DNA from: an uncultured Hyphomicrobiales bacterium
GTDB taxonomy: Bacteria > Pseudomonadota > Alphaproteobacteria > Rhizobiales > Devosiaceae
Direction of reading: 5' to 3'
NCBI GenBank assembly: GCA_903828145.1
Contig: CAIKKY010000006.1
Location: 124,001-188,000 of the forward strand
Length of the DNA stretch: 64,000 bases
How positions within the stretch are numbered: position 1 is the stretch's first letter; the number at the start of each line of letters is the position of its first letter. Positions 37,256 to 45,750 of this stretch are shown piece after piece. Both the position numbers and the translations under genes were made by a program. Under the pieces are notes generated by a model. The model saw nothing but the letters and a program-made list of their open reading frames with translations, was not told the origin of the DNA and searched no databases.

Positions 37256-38362
37256 ATGGCTTCCTTGATCATCAAGAACCTGCGCAAGAACTTCGGTAGC
37301 GTCGAGGTGCTGAAGGGCATCGACCTTGAGGCGAAGACGGGTGAGTTCATTGCGCTTGTCGGGCCCTCGGGCTGCGGCAAATCCACCCTGCTCGCCATGA
37401 TTGCCGGTCTTGAGACCGTGTCATCGGGCGAAATCTGGATCGGCGACCGCATGGTGAATTCCGTGGCGCCGAAAGACCGCGATATCGCCATGGTGTTCCA
37501 GTCCTACGCGCTCTACCCGACCATGACCGTGCGCGAGAACATGGCGTTCGGCATGGAAAGCCGCGGTATTCCGAAGGACCATCAGGTGGCCGCGATTGCC
37601 CGCGTGGCAGCGCTGCTCCAGATCGAACCGCTGCTGCATCGCAAGCCCGGCCAGCTCTCGGGCGGCCAGCGTCAGCGCGTCGCCATGGGGCGGGCGCTCG
37701 TGCGCGACCCGGCGCTGTTCCTCTTCGATGAGCCGCTGTCGAACCTCGACGCCAAGCTGCGCGTCGATATGCGCACCGAAATCAAGAAGCTGCACCAGCG
37801 CGTCGGCAAGACCACGGTCTATGTGACCCATGATCAGATCGAAGCCATGACGCTCGCCTCGCGCATCGCCGTGATGCATCAGGGCAGCGTGCAGCAGTTC
37901 GCTGACCCGGACACCATCTACAACCGCCCGGCCAATGTCTTTGTCGCGGGCTTTATGGGCTCGCCGGCGATGAATTTCATCACGGCCGAGATCACCGATC
38001 AGGGCGCCGGTCCGGTCGTGTCCTTCCCGCTGGCTGATGGTCAGATGGCGCGCCTGCCGCTCCATGCCGCCACCGCCGAACGCGCCAAGTCGCGCAAGGT
38101 TATTCTCGGCATCAGGCCCGAGCACCTGTCGCGTCAGTCCTCGATGACCGAGGGCCGCGCCGGGGCCGCAACGCTGAGCGCACCGGTTGAAGTGGTTGAG
38201 CCCACCGGGGCCGAGACCATGGCGGTGCTGAAGTTCGGTGAACGTGAAATCGTCGGTCGCTTCTCGCCCGACGAGGCCCCGAAGACCGGCGAAGTGATGC
38301 CGCTGGCGGTTGATATGACCCGCGCCTGCCTCTTCGACCCCACGAGTGAACGCCTGATCTAA
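37256..38362 (+). CDS. Sugar ABC transporter ATP-binding protein (UgpC/MalK type)
   Basis: A 368-residue ATPase: Walker A GPSGCGKST, signature LSGGQRQRVAMG, Walker B LFLFDEPLSNLD, H-loop VYVTHD, plus the C-terminal MalK-like OB domain (VILGIRPEHL). It energises the preceding permeases. Follows them by 21 nt. Confidence 0.95.
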   Translation: MASLIIKNLRKNFGSVEVLKGIDLEAKTGEFIALVGPSGCGKSTLLAMIAGLETVSSGEIWIGDRMVNSVAPKDRDIAMVFQSYALYPTMTVRENMAFGMESRGIPKDHQVAAIARVAALLQIEPLLHRKPGQLSGGQRQRVAMGRALVRDPALFLFDEPLSNLDAKLRVDMRTEIKKLHQRVGKTTVYVTHDQIEAMTLASRIAVMHQGSVQQFADPDTIYNRPANVFVAGFMGSPAMNFITAEITDQGAGPVVSFPLADGQMARLPLHAATAERAKSRKVILGIRPEHLSRQSSMTEGRAGAATLSAPVEVVEPTGAETMAVLKFGEREIVGRFSPDEAPKTGEVMPLAVDMTRACLFDPTSERLI

Positions 38363-38374
38363 AGGGGACGGCAA

Positions 38375-39127
38375 ATTTCGGAATTCGCCACGTACCCGAG
38401 CCTTGTGGGCCGGGTGGTCTTTGTCACGGGTGGGGCCTCGGGTATCGGTGCGGATATTGTCCGCGCCTTCGCCCGTAATGGCAGCAAAGTGTCCTTTGTC
38501 GACATCATGGAACCCGAAGGCGAGGCGCTGGCCGCCGAAACTGGCGCGCTGTTTTTGCCCTGCGATATTACCGATATTGCAAAGCTGAAAACGGCCATTG
38601 CCGATACCGGCGCGCGACTCGGCCCCATTGGTGTGCTGGTCAATAATGCCGCCAATGACCAGCGGCACGAGATCGATGAGGTGACCGAGGAATTCTGGGA
38701 TCGCGCGCAGGATCTCAACCTCAAGCACCAGTTTTTCGCGGCGCAGGCCGTGCGCCCGCAGATGCAGACGCTCGGCGGCGGTTCGATCATCAATTTTTCG
38801 TCGATCGCCTGGCGCGGCGGCGCGCCGAACATGCCGGCCTATACCACGGCCAAAGCGGCAATCCTTGGGCTCACGCGCTCGCTCGCCAATGCGTTGGGCG
38901 ACGATAATATCCGTGTGAACGCCATCGAGCCCGGCGCCGTGATTACGGAAAAACAGCGGCGGCTGTGGTACCCTAAACAGGAGCAGATCGACGCCATTGT
39001 CGCCCATCAGGCGTTAAAGCGCGTGCTGCTTGCCGACGAGATTGCCCGCACGGTTCTCTTCCTCGCCGCCGACGACAGCCGCATGATCACCAAACAGGCG
39101 ATCACGGTCGATGCCGGCCTACGCTAA
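38375..39127 (+). CDS. SDR-family oxidoreductase of the sugar locus, apparent ATT start
   Basis: The conserved SDR body begins GRVVFVTGGASGIGADIV, with NNAAND and the catalytic SSIAWRGG...AYTTAKAA. The frame is open upstream of GTG 38405 and reads (I)SEFATYPSLVGRVV. Homologues I recall start MSEFATYPSLKGR. The codon in the Met position, ATT at 38375, has AGGGGA six bases upstream, whereas GTG 38405 has no Shine-Dalgarno and would lose about ten residues. ATT is a rare but usable start codon. Product: 250 aa, NAD(P)-dependent sugar or polyol dehydrogenase by context. It is 12 nt after the ATPase gene. Confidence 0.8.
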   Translation: MSEFATYPSLVGRVVFVTGGASGIGADIVRAFARNGSKVSFVDIMEPEGEALAAETGALFLPCDITDIAKLKTAIADTGARLGPIGVLVNNAANDQRHEIDEVTEEFWDRAQDLNLKHQFFAAQAVRPQMQTLGGGSIINFSSIAWRGGAPNMPAYTTAKAAILGLTRSLANALGDDNIRVNAIEPGAVITEKQRRLWYPKQEQIDAIVAHQALKRVLLADEIARTVLFLAADDSRMITKQAITVDAGLR

Positions 39128-39147
39128 CCCCAACGAGCGGTGACTTC

Positions 39148-40131
39148 ATGAAGCTCCAGACCGGCCTCAACCCCTACGGCCTCACCTATTATCTCGGCCT
39201 GCAAGGCATGGGCACGCCGCGCGCCAACACCGACGGTAAGGGGCTCAATGGCTTTATTGACCTCTGCGTCGAACTGGGCGGCAAGACGCTGGAACTCTGG
39301 GAAGGCTGGCTGAAGGACATGTCCGATGCCGACCTCGCCGCGCTCAAGGCCCGGCTTGATGGCCTGGGCATGGCCCGCGTCATGAGTTCGGGCCTGTTGC
39401 AGGGCGACATGCCCCTGCTGGTCAAGGCGGCGAAAGCGCTGGGGGCGACCTATATCCGCTTCGCCCTGACTCCGATCCTGTGCGGTGACCGCCATGCAGC
39501 CGGCCAGCGCTGGCACGATCTTAACCGCGAAGTACATGAGAAGCTGGCGGCTTACGCCCCCATCGCCAAGGCCAATGGCCTGGTGATCCTCATTGAGAAC
39601 CATCAGGATTTCACCTCGCGCGAGCTGGTGGGCCTCTGCGAACAATACGGCGATGCCGTGCGCATCGTCTATGATACCGGCAACTCGTTTCCGGTGGCGG
39701 AATCGCCGCTCGATTTCACCCGCGTGGTGGCGCCCTATGTGCGCCATGTGCACCTGAAAGATTACCGGGCCCAATGGACCGACGAGGGTTTCCGCCTTGT
39801 GCGCTGTGCCATCGGTGATGGCGCGGTGCCGTTCAAGGCACTGTTCGACATCCTGGCCGAGCATCAGGAGTCGCTCACCTGCGTGCTCGAGCCCGGTGCG
39901 CTCGAAGCGCGGCATGTGCGGCTGTTCACGGCTGACTGGTGGCAGGGCTATGAGCCCCGCAGCGCGCAATCGCTGGCGGCTGTGCTTCTCGCTGCCCGGA
40001 CCAACCGCCTGCCCGATGATGCGGATTACCGCACGCCGTGGGAGCGGGAGGCTGACAGTGAACTCATTCAATACGAGCTCGACATGATCCGGCGCTCTGC
40101 CGCGAACATGAAGACTCTGGGCATCATGTAA
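39148..40131 (+). CDS. TIM-barrel sugar isomerase/epimerase-like protein
   Basis: A 327-residue AP-endonuclease-2-type barrel of the sugar phosphate isomerase/epimerase family. Likely metal ligands are visible in ILIENHQDF, IVYDTGNSF, HVHLKDY and the late LEPGAL. The length slightly exceeds the usual 260-300 because of a C-terminal extension of about 50 residues. Substrate unknown; it lies between two SDR genes in the transporter operon, so it probably acts on the imported sugar or its keto derivative. Confidence 0.8.
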   Translation: MKLQTGLNPYGLTYYLGLQGMGTPRANTDGKGLNGFIDLCVELGGKTLELWEGWLKDMSDADLAALKARLDGLGMARVMSSGLLQGDMPLLVKAAKALGATYIRFALTPILCGDRHAAGQRWHDLNREVHEKLAAYAPIAKANGLVILIENHQDFTSRELVGLCEQYGDAVRIVYDTGNSFPVAESPLDFTRVVAPYVRHVHLKDYRAQWTDEGFRLVRCAIGDGAVPFKALFDILAEHQESLTCVLEPGALEARHVRLFTADWWQGYEPRSAQSLAAVLLAARTNRLPDDADYRTPWEREADSELIQYELDMIRRSAANMKTLGIM

Positions 40132-40144
40132 GGGAAGAACCGCG

Positions 40145-40954
40145 ATGGTCTACGATCTCAAGGGTAAGATTGCCTTCGTCACCGGCTCGGGCCGCGGGCT
40201 CGGCAATGTCATGGCGCAGCGTCTGGCTGAAAACGGCGCTGACGTGATTGTGCACGATCTCTCGGCGACCGAAACCGGCAAATATGGCGAGGCCAAGAGC
40301 CTGGCTGAAGTGGTCAGCCAGATCGAAGCGCTGGGCGTGCGCTCGCTCGCCGTCACCGGCAATATCTCCGACCGCGATGCGGTGGCGAAGATGAAGGCCG
40401 ATATCTACGCCAAGTTCGGCCGCGTCGACATTCTGGTCAATTGCGCGGGCGGCGACATTGGCGCGTCGGGCGGCAAGCCCGATCCGAACAATATCCTCGA
40501 TATTCCCTACGAGGATATCGTCACGCTGACCAACAACAACCTGATCGGCACCATGGTGGTGACGCAGGCTTTCGTGCCCGACATGGTGAAGCGCCAATCG
40601 GGCTCGGTCATCAACATCGCCTCGGTTGCGGCGCATGTCGGTGTGTCGAATGGCGGCATCTATGCCACGCTGAAGGCCGCCGTGGTCCACTATACCCGCT
40701 GCCTCGCCGACGAAGTGAAGCCCAATGGCGTTCGCGTCAATTCGGTCAGCCCTGGGCCTGCGAAAACCGCGCGCTTCCAGGCGACCCGTGTCGTTGATCC
40801 GGTGAAGATGGATTCCTCAGGCCCCTCGCTCGATCGCTATGCCGAACCGGGCGAAATTGCCGATGCCGTGGTTTTCCTTGCCTCGCCGCAGGCCAAGTTC
40901 ATTCATGGTCAGGTCATCCGCGTCGATGGCGGTCTCGGGCTTTACGCCGGGTAA
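40145..40954 (+). CDS. SDR-family oxidoreductase of the sugar locus
   Basis: A 269-residue classical SDR: cofactor site VTGSGRGLGN, LVNCAGGD, catalytic Ser in NIASVAAHVG and Y-x3-K in GIYATLKAAV, C-terminal IRVDGGLGLYAG. The second dehydrogenase of the cluster; 13 nt after the isomerase gene. A terminator follows, so it ends the operon. Confidence 0.87.
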   Translation: MVYDLKGKIAFVTGSGRGLGNVMAQRLAENGADVIVHDLSATETGKYGEAKSLAEVVSQIEALGVRSLAVTGNISDRDAVAKMKADIYAKFGRVDILVNCAGGDIGASGGKPDPNNILDIPYEDIVTLTNNNLIGTMVVTQAFVPDMVKRQSGSVINIASVAAHVGVSNGGIYATLKAAVVHYTRCLADEVKPNGVRVNSVSPGPAKTARFQATRVVDPVKMDSSGPSLDRYAEPGEIADAVVFLASPQAKFIHGQVIRVDGGLGLYAG

Positions 40955-40980
40955 TCTGCCCATCGCGCAAACACACAGGA

Positions 40981-41011
40981 AAGGCGGTCCCTCGGGGCCG
41001 CCTTTTGTTTT
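40981..41011 (+). terminator. Rho-independent terminator ending the sugar operon
   Basis: AAGGCGG and CCGCCTT pair around a GC-rich loop, followed by TTGTTTT, 27 nt after the SDR stop. Confidence 0.85.
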
Positions 41012-41085
41012 GCACAGGGTCGGCGTGCCGCTTGCGCCGCAGCCTACCCCCCGCTAACCCTCAGCCATTACCAGCGGGGGCTGCC

Positions 41086-42111
41086 ATGGCGTCTATCGGC
41101 CTGATCCTAATCGTCGTCGCTTTCGTCTCGGCCTTCCTCGTTGCCTTTGTGGTGATGAAACGGGCCACGCGGCTTGGCCTCGTCCAGCACCCCAATGCGC
41201 GGTCCTCCCATGTGGTGCCCACGCCTACCGGCGGCGGTCTCGGCCTTGTCGTGGGCGGAACGCTGTCGGGGCTTCTGATGCTGCTGCTTCTCCCCTGGCT
41301 CGCGGTGCCGATCCTCATGGCCTCGCTGCTCATCGCGCTCCTCGGCTATTGGGACGATCGCAAGCCGCTGCCCGCCAGTTGGCGGCTCGGCGCGCAGGTG
41401 CTGCTGATGGGCGCAATGATTGCAGTGCTGCCCCTTGAAGGGCTGGCGCGCTTTACCGGGCTCGATTGGCCCGAATGGGCGTTGATGCTCACCTTCACGC
41501 TCTTGGGCGCGCTCTGGCTCAACCTGTTCAATTTCATGGATGGGATCGATGGGCTCGCCGGGTCCGAGGCCATCACCATCCTCCTGTCCGCGACGCTTCT
41601 GGCCTATCTCGGCCATCCCGATGCCGCGCTCCATCCGCTGTTCTGGTGGATGCTGGGGCTCGCGGCGGCGACCACGGGCTTCATGCTGCTCAACTGGCCG
41701 CCGGCCCGGCTGTTCATGGGCGATGTCGGCTCGACCTATCTGGGCCTGATGATCGCCTTTTTTGCTTTCGCCTCGATTTCCGGCGGCTGGCTGTCGGCCC
41801 CGCAATGGCTGATTGTTTCGACCCTGTTCTGGGCTGATGGGCTCACCACACTGTTCCGCCGCCTGCTGCTTAAGGAACCTGTGTGGCAGGCGCATCGCCG
41901 CCATGCCTATCAACGGCTGGCGCGACGCTGGAGTCATGCCCGGGTGACAGGGCTGGCCATTGGGCTCAATCTCGTTGTGCTGCTGCCGGTCGCCTATGTC
42001 GCGGCGCTCGTGCCCGATTGGGCCTGGCCGCTCGCCATCGTGACGGTTCTGGGCTTCATGGGGCTGAGCTATGCCGCAGGCGCTGGCGCGCCTTTAGACG
42101 CCGAGGCCTAA
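41086..42111 (+). CDS. WecA/MraY-family undecaprenyl-phosphate sugar-phosphate transferase
   Basis: A 341-residue polytopic protein with about ten helices. Family motifs: PNARSSHVVPTPTGGG, the Asp pair in GYWDDRKPLP, NLFNFMDGIDGLAG, LFMGDVGSTYLG and the late HRRHAYQRL. It would add a sugar-1-phosphate to undecaprenyl phosphate, starting O-antigen, capsule or other surface glycan synthesis. HHAYQ-type His motif supports WecA-like rather than MraY function. ATG 41086 is used; the frame extends upstream through the terminator. Confidence 0.88.
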   Translation: MASIGLILIVVAFVSAFLVAFVVMKRATRLGLVQHPNARSSHVVPTPTGGGLGLVVGGTLSGLLMLLLLPWLAVPILMASLLIALLGYWDDRKPLPASWRLGAQVLLMGAMIAVLPLEGLARFTGLDWPEWALMLTFTLLGALWLNLFNFMDGIDGLAGSEAITILLSATLLAYLGHPDAALHPLFWWMLGLAAATTGFMLLNWPPARLFMGDVGSTYLGLMIAFFAFASISGGWLSAPQWLIVSTLFWADGLTTLFRRLLLKEPVWQAHRRHAYQRLARRWSHARVTGLAIGLNLVVLLPVAYVAALVPDWAWPLAIVTVLGFMGLSYAAGAGAPLDAEA

Positions 42112-42252
42112 AACAAAGGCGCCCGCGCCAATGATCCCGAGAGCCCCGGCAAGGCTGCACCACAGCATGAGCCGGGCGTGGGAGCGCCGCGCACGCCAAT
42201 CGGCATCGGTCATCAAGCGCACGGCAAACCTGCCGGCATCGGCATCGCTCAT
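42094..42252 (-). CDS. Small membrane protein, antisense-overlapping the wecA-like 3' end
   Basis: A 52-residue frame from ATG 42252 with GGGAGGG upstream. The product has a charged N-terminus (MSDADAGRFAVRLMTDADWRARR) and one hydrophobic helix (about 28-52). Its last 18 nt overlap the wecA-like gene in a convergent arrangement. No family recognised; the ribosome binding site and composition make it plausible. Confidence 0.5.
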   Translation of the reverse strand: MSDADAGRFAVRLMTDADWRARRSHARLMLWCSLAGALGIIGAGAFVLGLGV

Positions 42253-42434
42253 GGAACCCTCCCTTCACCAGATGCGCTGTTTCTGCGCTTCTTCGAGACG
42301 GGCCGCCACGCCCGGCCATTTCCATGCTTAACAACCGGCAAACGCCGGGGTCGCAAAGCAACGAAATGGTGGATTTTCCTTGCCACTGGCGCGGCGGCCA
42401 TGGTGATTAGCGCCGAAATCGAGTGGAATAGCCC

Positions 42435-42932
42435 ATGCCTCTGTCGCGCCGCGCCCTTTTCGCTTTTGCCGTTCTGCCGCTTCTTGCCGCCTGCTCCACC
42501 GCCTACGCGCCGACCACGCACACGGCCCCGGTGCAGCTGACGCGCGAGGCGATCCTCAACGCAATCAATGGCGCGCGGGCCGCCAATGGACGGCCGCCGC
42601 TCACCTACAATGTCCAACTTGAGCAGGCCTCCAAGCGGCAGGCCCATCTGATGGCGCAAAAGGGCAAGCTCTCCCATGACCTCGGTGAAACCCTGCGCGA
42701 GCGCGTGACGGCAGCGGGCTATCAGGGTGCCGTCGGCGAAAACGTCGCGGCGGGGCAGAAAACGCTCGAGCAGGCCATTGAGGGCTGGCTCAATTCGCCG
42801 GGCCACCGCGATACCCTGCTGTCCACGCGTTTTGTCGAATTCGGCCTCGCCGTCGAAACCCACCCGGGCACGCGCTACGGCACCTACTGGGCCTTTATTG
42901 CGGGCGGCCCCTTCGAAGCCTGGATGCAGTAA
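42435..42932 (+). CDS. CAP-domain (SCP/PR-1-like) lipoprotein
   Basis: A 165-residue protein with a lipoprotein signal peptide (lipobox LLAAC, Cys near residue 20) and a CAP domain: INGARAANGRPPL, LSHDLGETLRER, GENVAAGQ, AIEGWLNSPGHRDTLL. Bacterial CAP proteins are secreted or envelope-attached and mostly of unknown activity. Confidence 0.87.
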   Translation: MPLSRRALFAFAVLPLLAACSTAYAPTTHTAPVQLTREAILNAINGARAANGRPPLTYNVQLEQASKRQAHLMAQKGKLSHDLGETLRERVTAAGYQGAVGENVAAGQKTLEQAIEGWLNSPGHRDTLLSTRFVEFGLAVETHPGTRYGTYWAFIAGGPFEAWMQ

Positions 42933-42994
42933 GCGCTGCATTGACCTAAACCCCCGAACGGGCGCATGAAACTGGCCTCGCTTCGGGGCTGTTC

Positions 42995-43930
42995 ATGCTC
43001 GCCATTCTCAACGTCGTCCTGCCGGTCTTCGCGCTCATGGCGCTGGGCTATACAGCGGTGCGCTTCAAGCTGTTTCCGGCCGATGGCGTCAAAGGCCTCG
43101 TGCAGTTCGTCAATAATTTCGCCACCCCGTGCCTGCTGTTCAAGGCGATGGCGACCTCTGATTTTTCGAGTGCCTTCAACTGGTCGGTCATCGTGCCCTT
43201 CTATGTGGGGGCGCTCGCCGCCTTCGGGATCGGGGCGCTGGTGGCGCGGCGGTTCTTTGCCAACCCGGGGCCTGACGCCGTATCCTCCGGCTTTGCGGCC
43301 ATGTTCACCAACACGGTGCTGATCGGCATTCCCATTGTCGAGCGTGCCTATGGGCAGACCGCCCTCACCACGGCGTTCTCCATCATCGCGTTTCACGCCT
43401 CGGTGCTCATCACCGTGGGCATGGTCTCGATGGAACTGGTGCGGCGCGGCGGCGCCTCGATGCGCAAGACGCTGGCCACGGCGGGCCTCCGCATTCTGTC
43501 CAATCCGCTGCTTTGGGGCATTACACTGGGCGCGCTGGTCAATGTCGCGGGCATCACGCTGATCGAACCGGCCGAAGCCTTTGTCACCTTCATGGCCGCC
43601 GCTGTAACCCCTGCCGCGCTGTTTGGGCTCGGCGGGGCGCTCAACGCCTACAAACTGTCGGAAAGCTGGCGGCAATCGCTCAGCATGGCGCTGTTGAAAC
43701 TGGTGTTGCAGCCGCTGATTGCCTGGGTGTTGATGGTGCCCATCCTCAATGTGCCGCACGATCTGGCGCGCTATGGCGTGCTGCTGGCCGCCATGCCCTC
43801 GGGCATCAATGCCTATGTGTTTGCAACCTATTATGATCGCGGGGTGAGCGTCGCGACCAACACGCTTTTGATCTCGACTGTCCTCGCCGTGTTCACGGTC
43901 ACGGGCTGGCTTTACATTTTGGGGCTATAG
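42995..43930 (+). CDS. AEC-family membrane transporter
   Basis: A 311-residue protein with about ten transmembrane helices of the auxin-efflux-carrier family (MLAILNVVLPVFALMALGY, FVNNFATPCLLFKAM, MFTNTVLIGIPI, LLAAMPSGINAYVFATYY). Bacterial members export or import malonate, malate and other organic acids; the substrate here is unknown. Confidence 0.85.
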   Translation: MLAILNVVLPVFALMALGYTAVRFKLFPADGVKGLVQFVNNFATPCLLFKAMATSDFSSAFNWSVIVPFYVGALAAFGIGALVARRFFANPGPDAVSSGFAAMFTNTVLIGIPIVERAYGQTALTTAFSIIAFHASVLITVGMVSMELVRRGGASMRKTLATAGLRILSNPLLWGITLGALVNVAGITLIEPAEAFVTFMAAAVTPAALFGLGGALNAYKLSESWRQSLSMALLKLVLQPLIAWVLMVPILNVPHDLARYGVLLAAMPSGINAYVFATYYDRGVSVATNTLLISTVLAVFTVTGWLYILGL

Positions 43931-43988
43931 CCTTCACCCGGGCGGTAAACCCGCCTAAAAGAAGCGCCGAACTTGAGGGGAGGGCCCA

Positions 43989-44918
43989 ATGCGTCCTGAA
44001 GTCCTGCAGACCCATACGCTGCCTGCGCCGGCCGAACAGGCGCTGGGCGCGCATTTCACCGTGCACCGGCTGTTCGACGCCCCAGACCGCGCCGCGCTTC
44101 TTGCCGAGGTCGGTCCCCGGGTGCGGGGCATCGCCGGGGCCTATGTCGACAGGGCGCTGATTGAAGCGCTGCCGAAGCTTGAAATCATCGCCAGCTTCGG
44201 GGTGGGTTATGACTCGGTCGATACGGTGACGGCGCGGGCGCGCAACATCCGCGTCACCAATACCCCGAACGTGCTGAACGACGCCGTGGCCGAACTGACC
44301 ATCGGGCTGATGATCGCGCTCGCCCGCCGTCTGCCGCAGAGCGATCGCTTTGTGCGCGAGGGCAAGTGGCTCAACGCGAGCTATCCGCTGCTCACCGAAT
44401 TGAACGGCAGGACGCTCGGGATCGTCGGCCTTGGGCGCATCGGCAAGGAAATCGCGCTGCGCGCCCAGGCCATGAAGATGCGCGTTGTCTACCATGGCCG
44501 CCGCCGCCAGGCCGATGAGCCCTATGTGTATTACTCCGACCTGAAGGACATGGCGCGGGATGTTGATTGGCTGGTGCTGATCGCGCCGGGCGGCAAGGCG
44601 ACTGAAAAGCTGGTGAACCGTGATGTGCTGACGGCGCTCGGCCCTGAGGGCTGTCTGGTCAACGTCGCGCGCGGCACGCTGGTCGATGAAGCGGCGCTCG
44701 TTGAGCTGCTGCAGTCCGGCCAGCTTGGCGGCGCAGCGCTCGATGTGTTTGAAAAAGAGCCCGCCGTGCCCGAGGCCCTGTTTGGGCTCGATAATGTTGT
44801 GCTCTCGCCCCATCAGGGCTCGGGTACGCATCAGACCCGCAACAAGATGGGGGCGCTGGTCGTCGCCAATCTCGATGCCCATTTTGCCGGCGAACCGCTG
44901 ATCAGCGCCGTCGTCTGA
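43989..44918 (+). CDS. D-isomer-specific 2-hydroxyacid dehydrogenase
   Basis: A 309-residue NAD(P)-dependent enzyme: Rossmann motif GIVGLGRIGKEIA, catalytic Arg in NVARGTLVDE, Glu in FEKEPAVP and His in LSPHQGSGT. The sequence resembles the glyoxylate/hydroxypyruvate reductase subgroup. It heads a plus-strand run with an SDR and an alpha-glucosidase (21-31 nt gaps). Confidence 0.88.
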   Translation: MRPEVLQTHTLPAPAEQALGAHFTVHRLFDAPDRAALLAEVGPRVRGIAGAYVDRALIEALPKLEIIASFGVGYDSVDTVTARARNIRVTNTPNVLNDAVAELTIGLMIALARRLPQSDRFVREGKWLNASYPLLTELNGRTLGIVGLGRIGKEIALRAQAMKMRVVYHGRRRQADEPYVYYSDLKDMARDVDWLVLIAPGGKATEKLVNRDVLTALGPEGCLVNVARGTLVDEAALVELLQSGQLGGAALDVFEKEPAVPEALFGLDNVVLSPHQGSGTHQTRNKMGALVVANLDAHFAGEPLISAVV

Positions 44919-44939
44919 CCCCCAATCGCGAGACCTGAC

Positions 44940-45719
44940 ATGCTTATTGATCTGACCGGCAAGACTGCCATCGTCACGGGTGCCGGGCGCGGCATTGGCC
45001 GCGTGATTGCCCGCACCCTCGCGGCCGAAGGCGTTACTGTCGCGCTCCTGGATATCCGCAATGATCTTCTCGATGAGGCGCGGGCCGAGTGGGCCAAGGC
45101 CGGGCATAAGGGCCTGTTTGTTAAGGCCGATGTCCGCGACAAGGCGAGCGTTACCGCCGCAGTGGCCGAGATCCACAAGGGGCTCGGGCGGATTGATATT
45201 CTCGTCAATAATGCCGGGGTCGCCGCCGGGGCGCGGATCGAGGCGCTCGATGAGGCGGTGTGGGACGATAATTTCGACACCAACACCAAAGGCACCTTCC
45301 TGGTGGCGCAGGCCGTGGCCCCGATCATGAAGGCGCAAAAGTCGGGCCGGATCATCAACGCGGCGAGCTTTGCCATCATCATCCCGTCGATCGGCAGCGC
45401 TGCCTATGCAGCCTCGAAAGCGGCGGTGGTCAGCTTCACCCGCGTGCTTGCCGGCGAGTTGGGGCCGTTCAATGTGACCGTCAACTGCTATTCGCCGGGC
45501 ATGATTCCGACCGAGATGAACGGCTACGCGGCCATGCCTGAGGCGCGGCAGAACCGCCTGCTCGATACGCTGACGCTGCGCCGCTGGGGAGAGCCGGGGG
45601 ATGTGGCCAAGCTCATCTGTTTCCTCGCCAGCGATTTGTCGGCATACATCACCGGCGCGATGATCGATGTGTCGGGCGGCAAGTTCGCCACCCAGATTCC
45701 GGCCGTCGCTTACGAATGA
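44940..45719 (+). CDS. SDR-family oxidoreductase
   Basis: A 259-residue classical SDR: VTGAGRGIGR, LVNNAGVAAG, catalytic INAASF region and AAYAASKAAV (Y-x3-K), C-terminal MIDVSGGKF. It lies between the hydroxyacid dehydrogenase and the alpha-glucosidase, so a role in sugar or sugar-acid oxidation is likely. Confidence 0.87.
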   Translation: MLIDLTGKTAIVTGAGRGIGRVIARTLAAEGVTVALLDIRNDLLDEARAEWAKAGHKGLFVKADVRDKASVTAAVAEIHKGLGRIDILVNNAGVAAGARIEALDEAVWDDNFDTNTKGTFLVAQAVAPIMKAQKSGRIINAASFAIIIPSIGSAAYAASKAAVVSFTRVLAGELGPFNVTVNCYSPGMIPTEMNGYAAMPEARQNRLLDTLTLRRWGEPGDVAKLICFLASDLSAYITGAMIDVSGGKFATQIPAVAYE

Positions 45720-45750
45720 GCCTGGGGCCCCGAGGGGCGTGGAGACAAGC

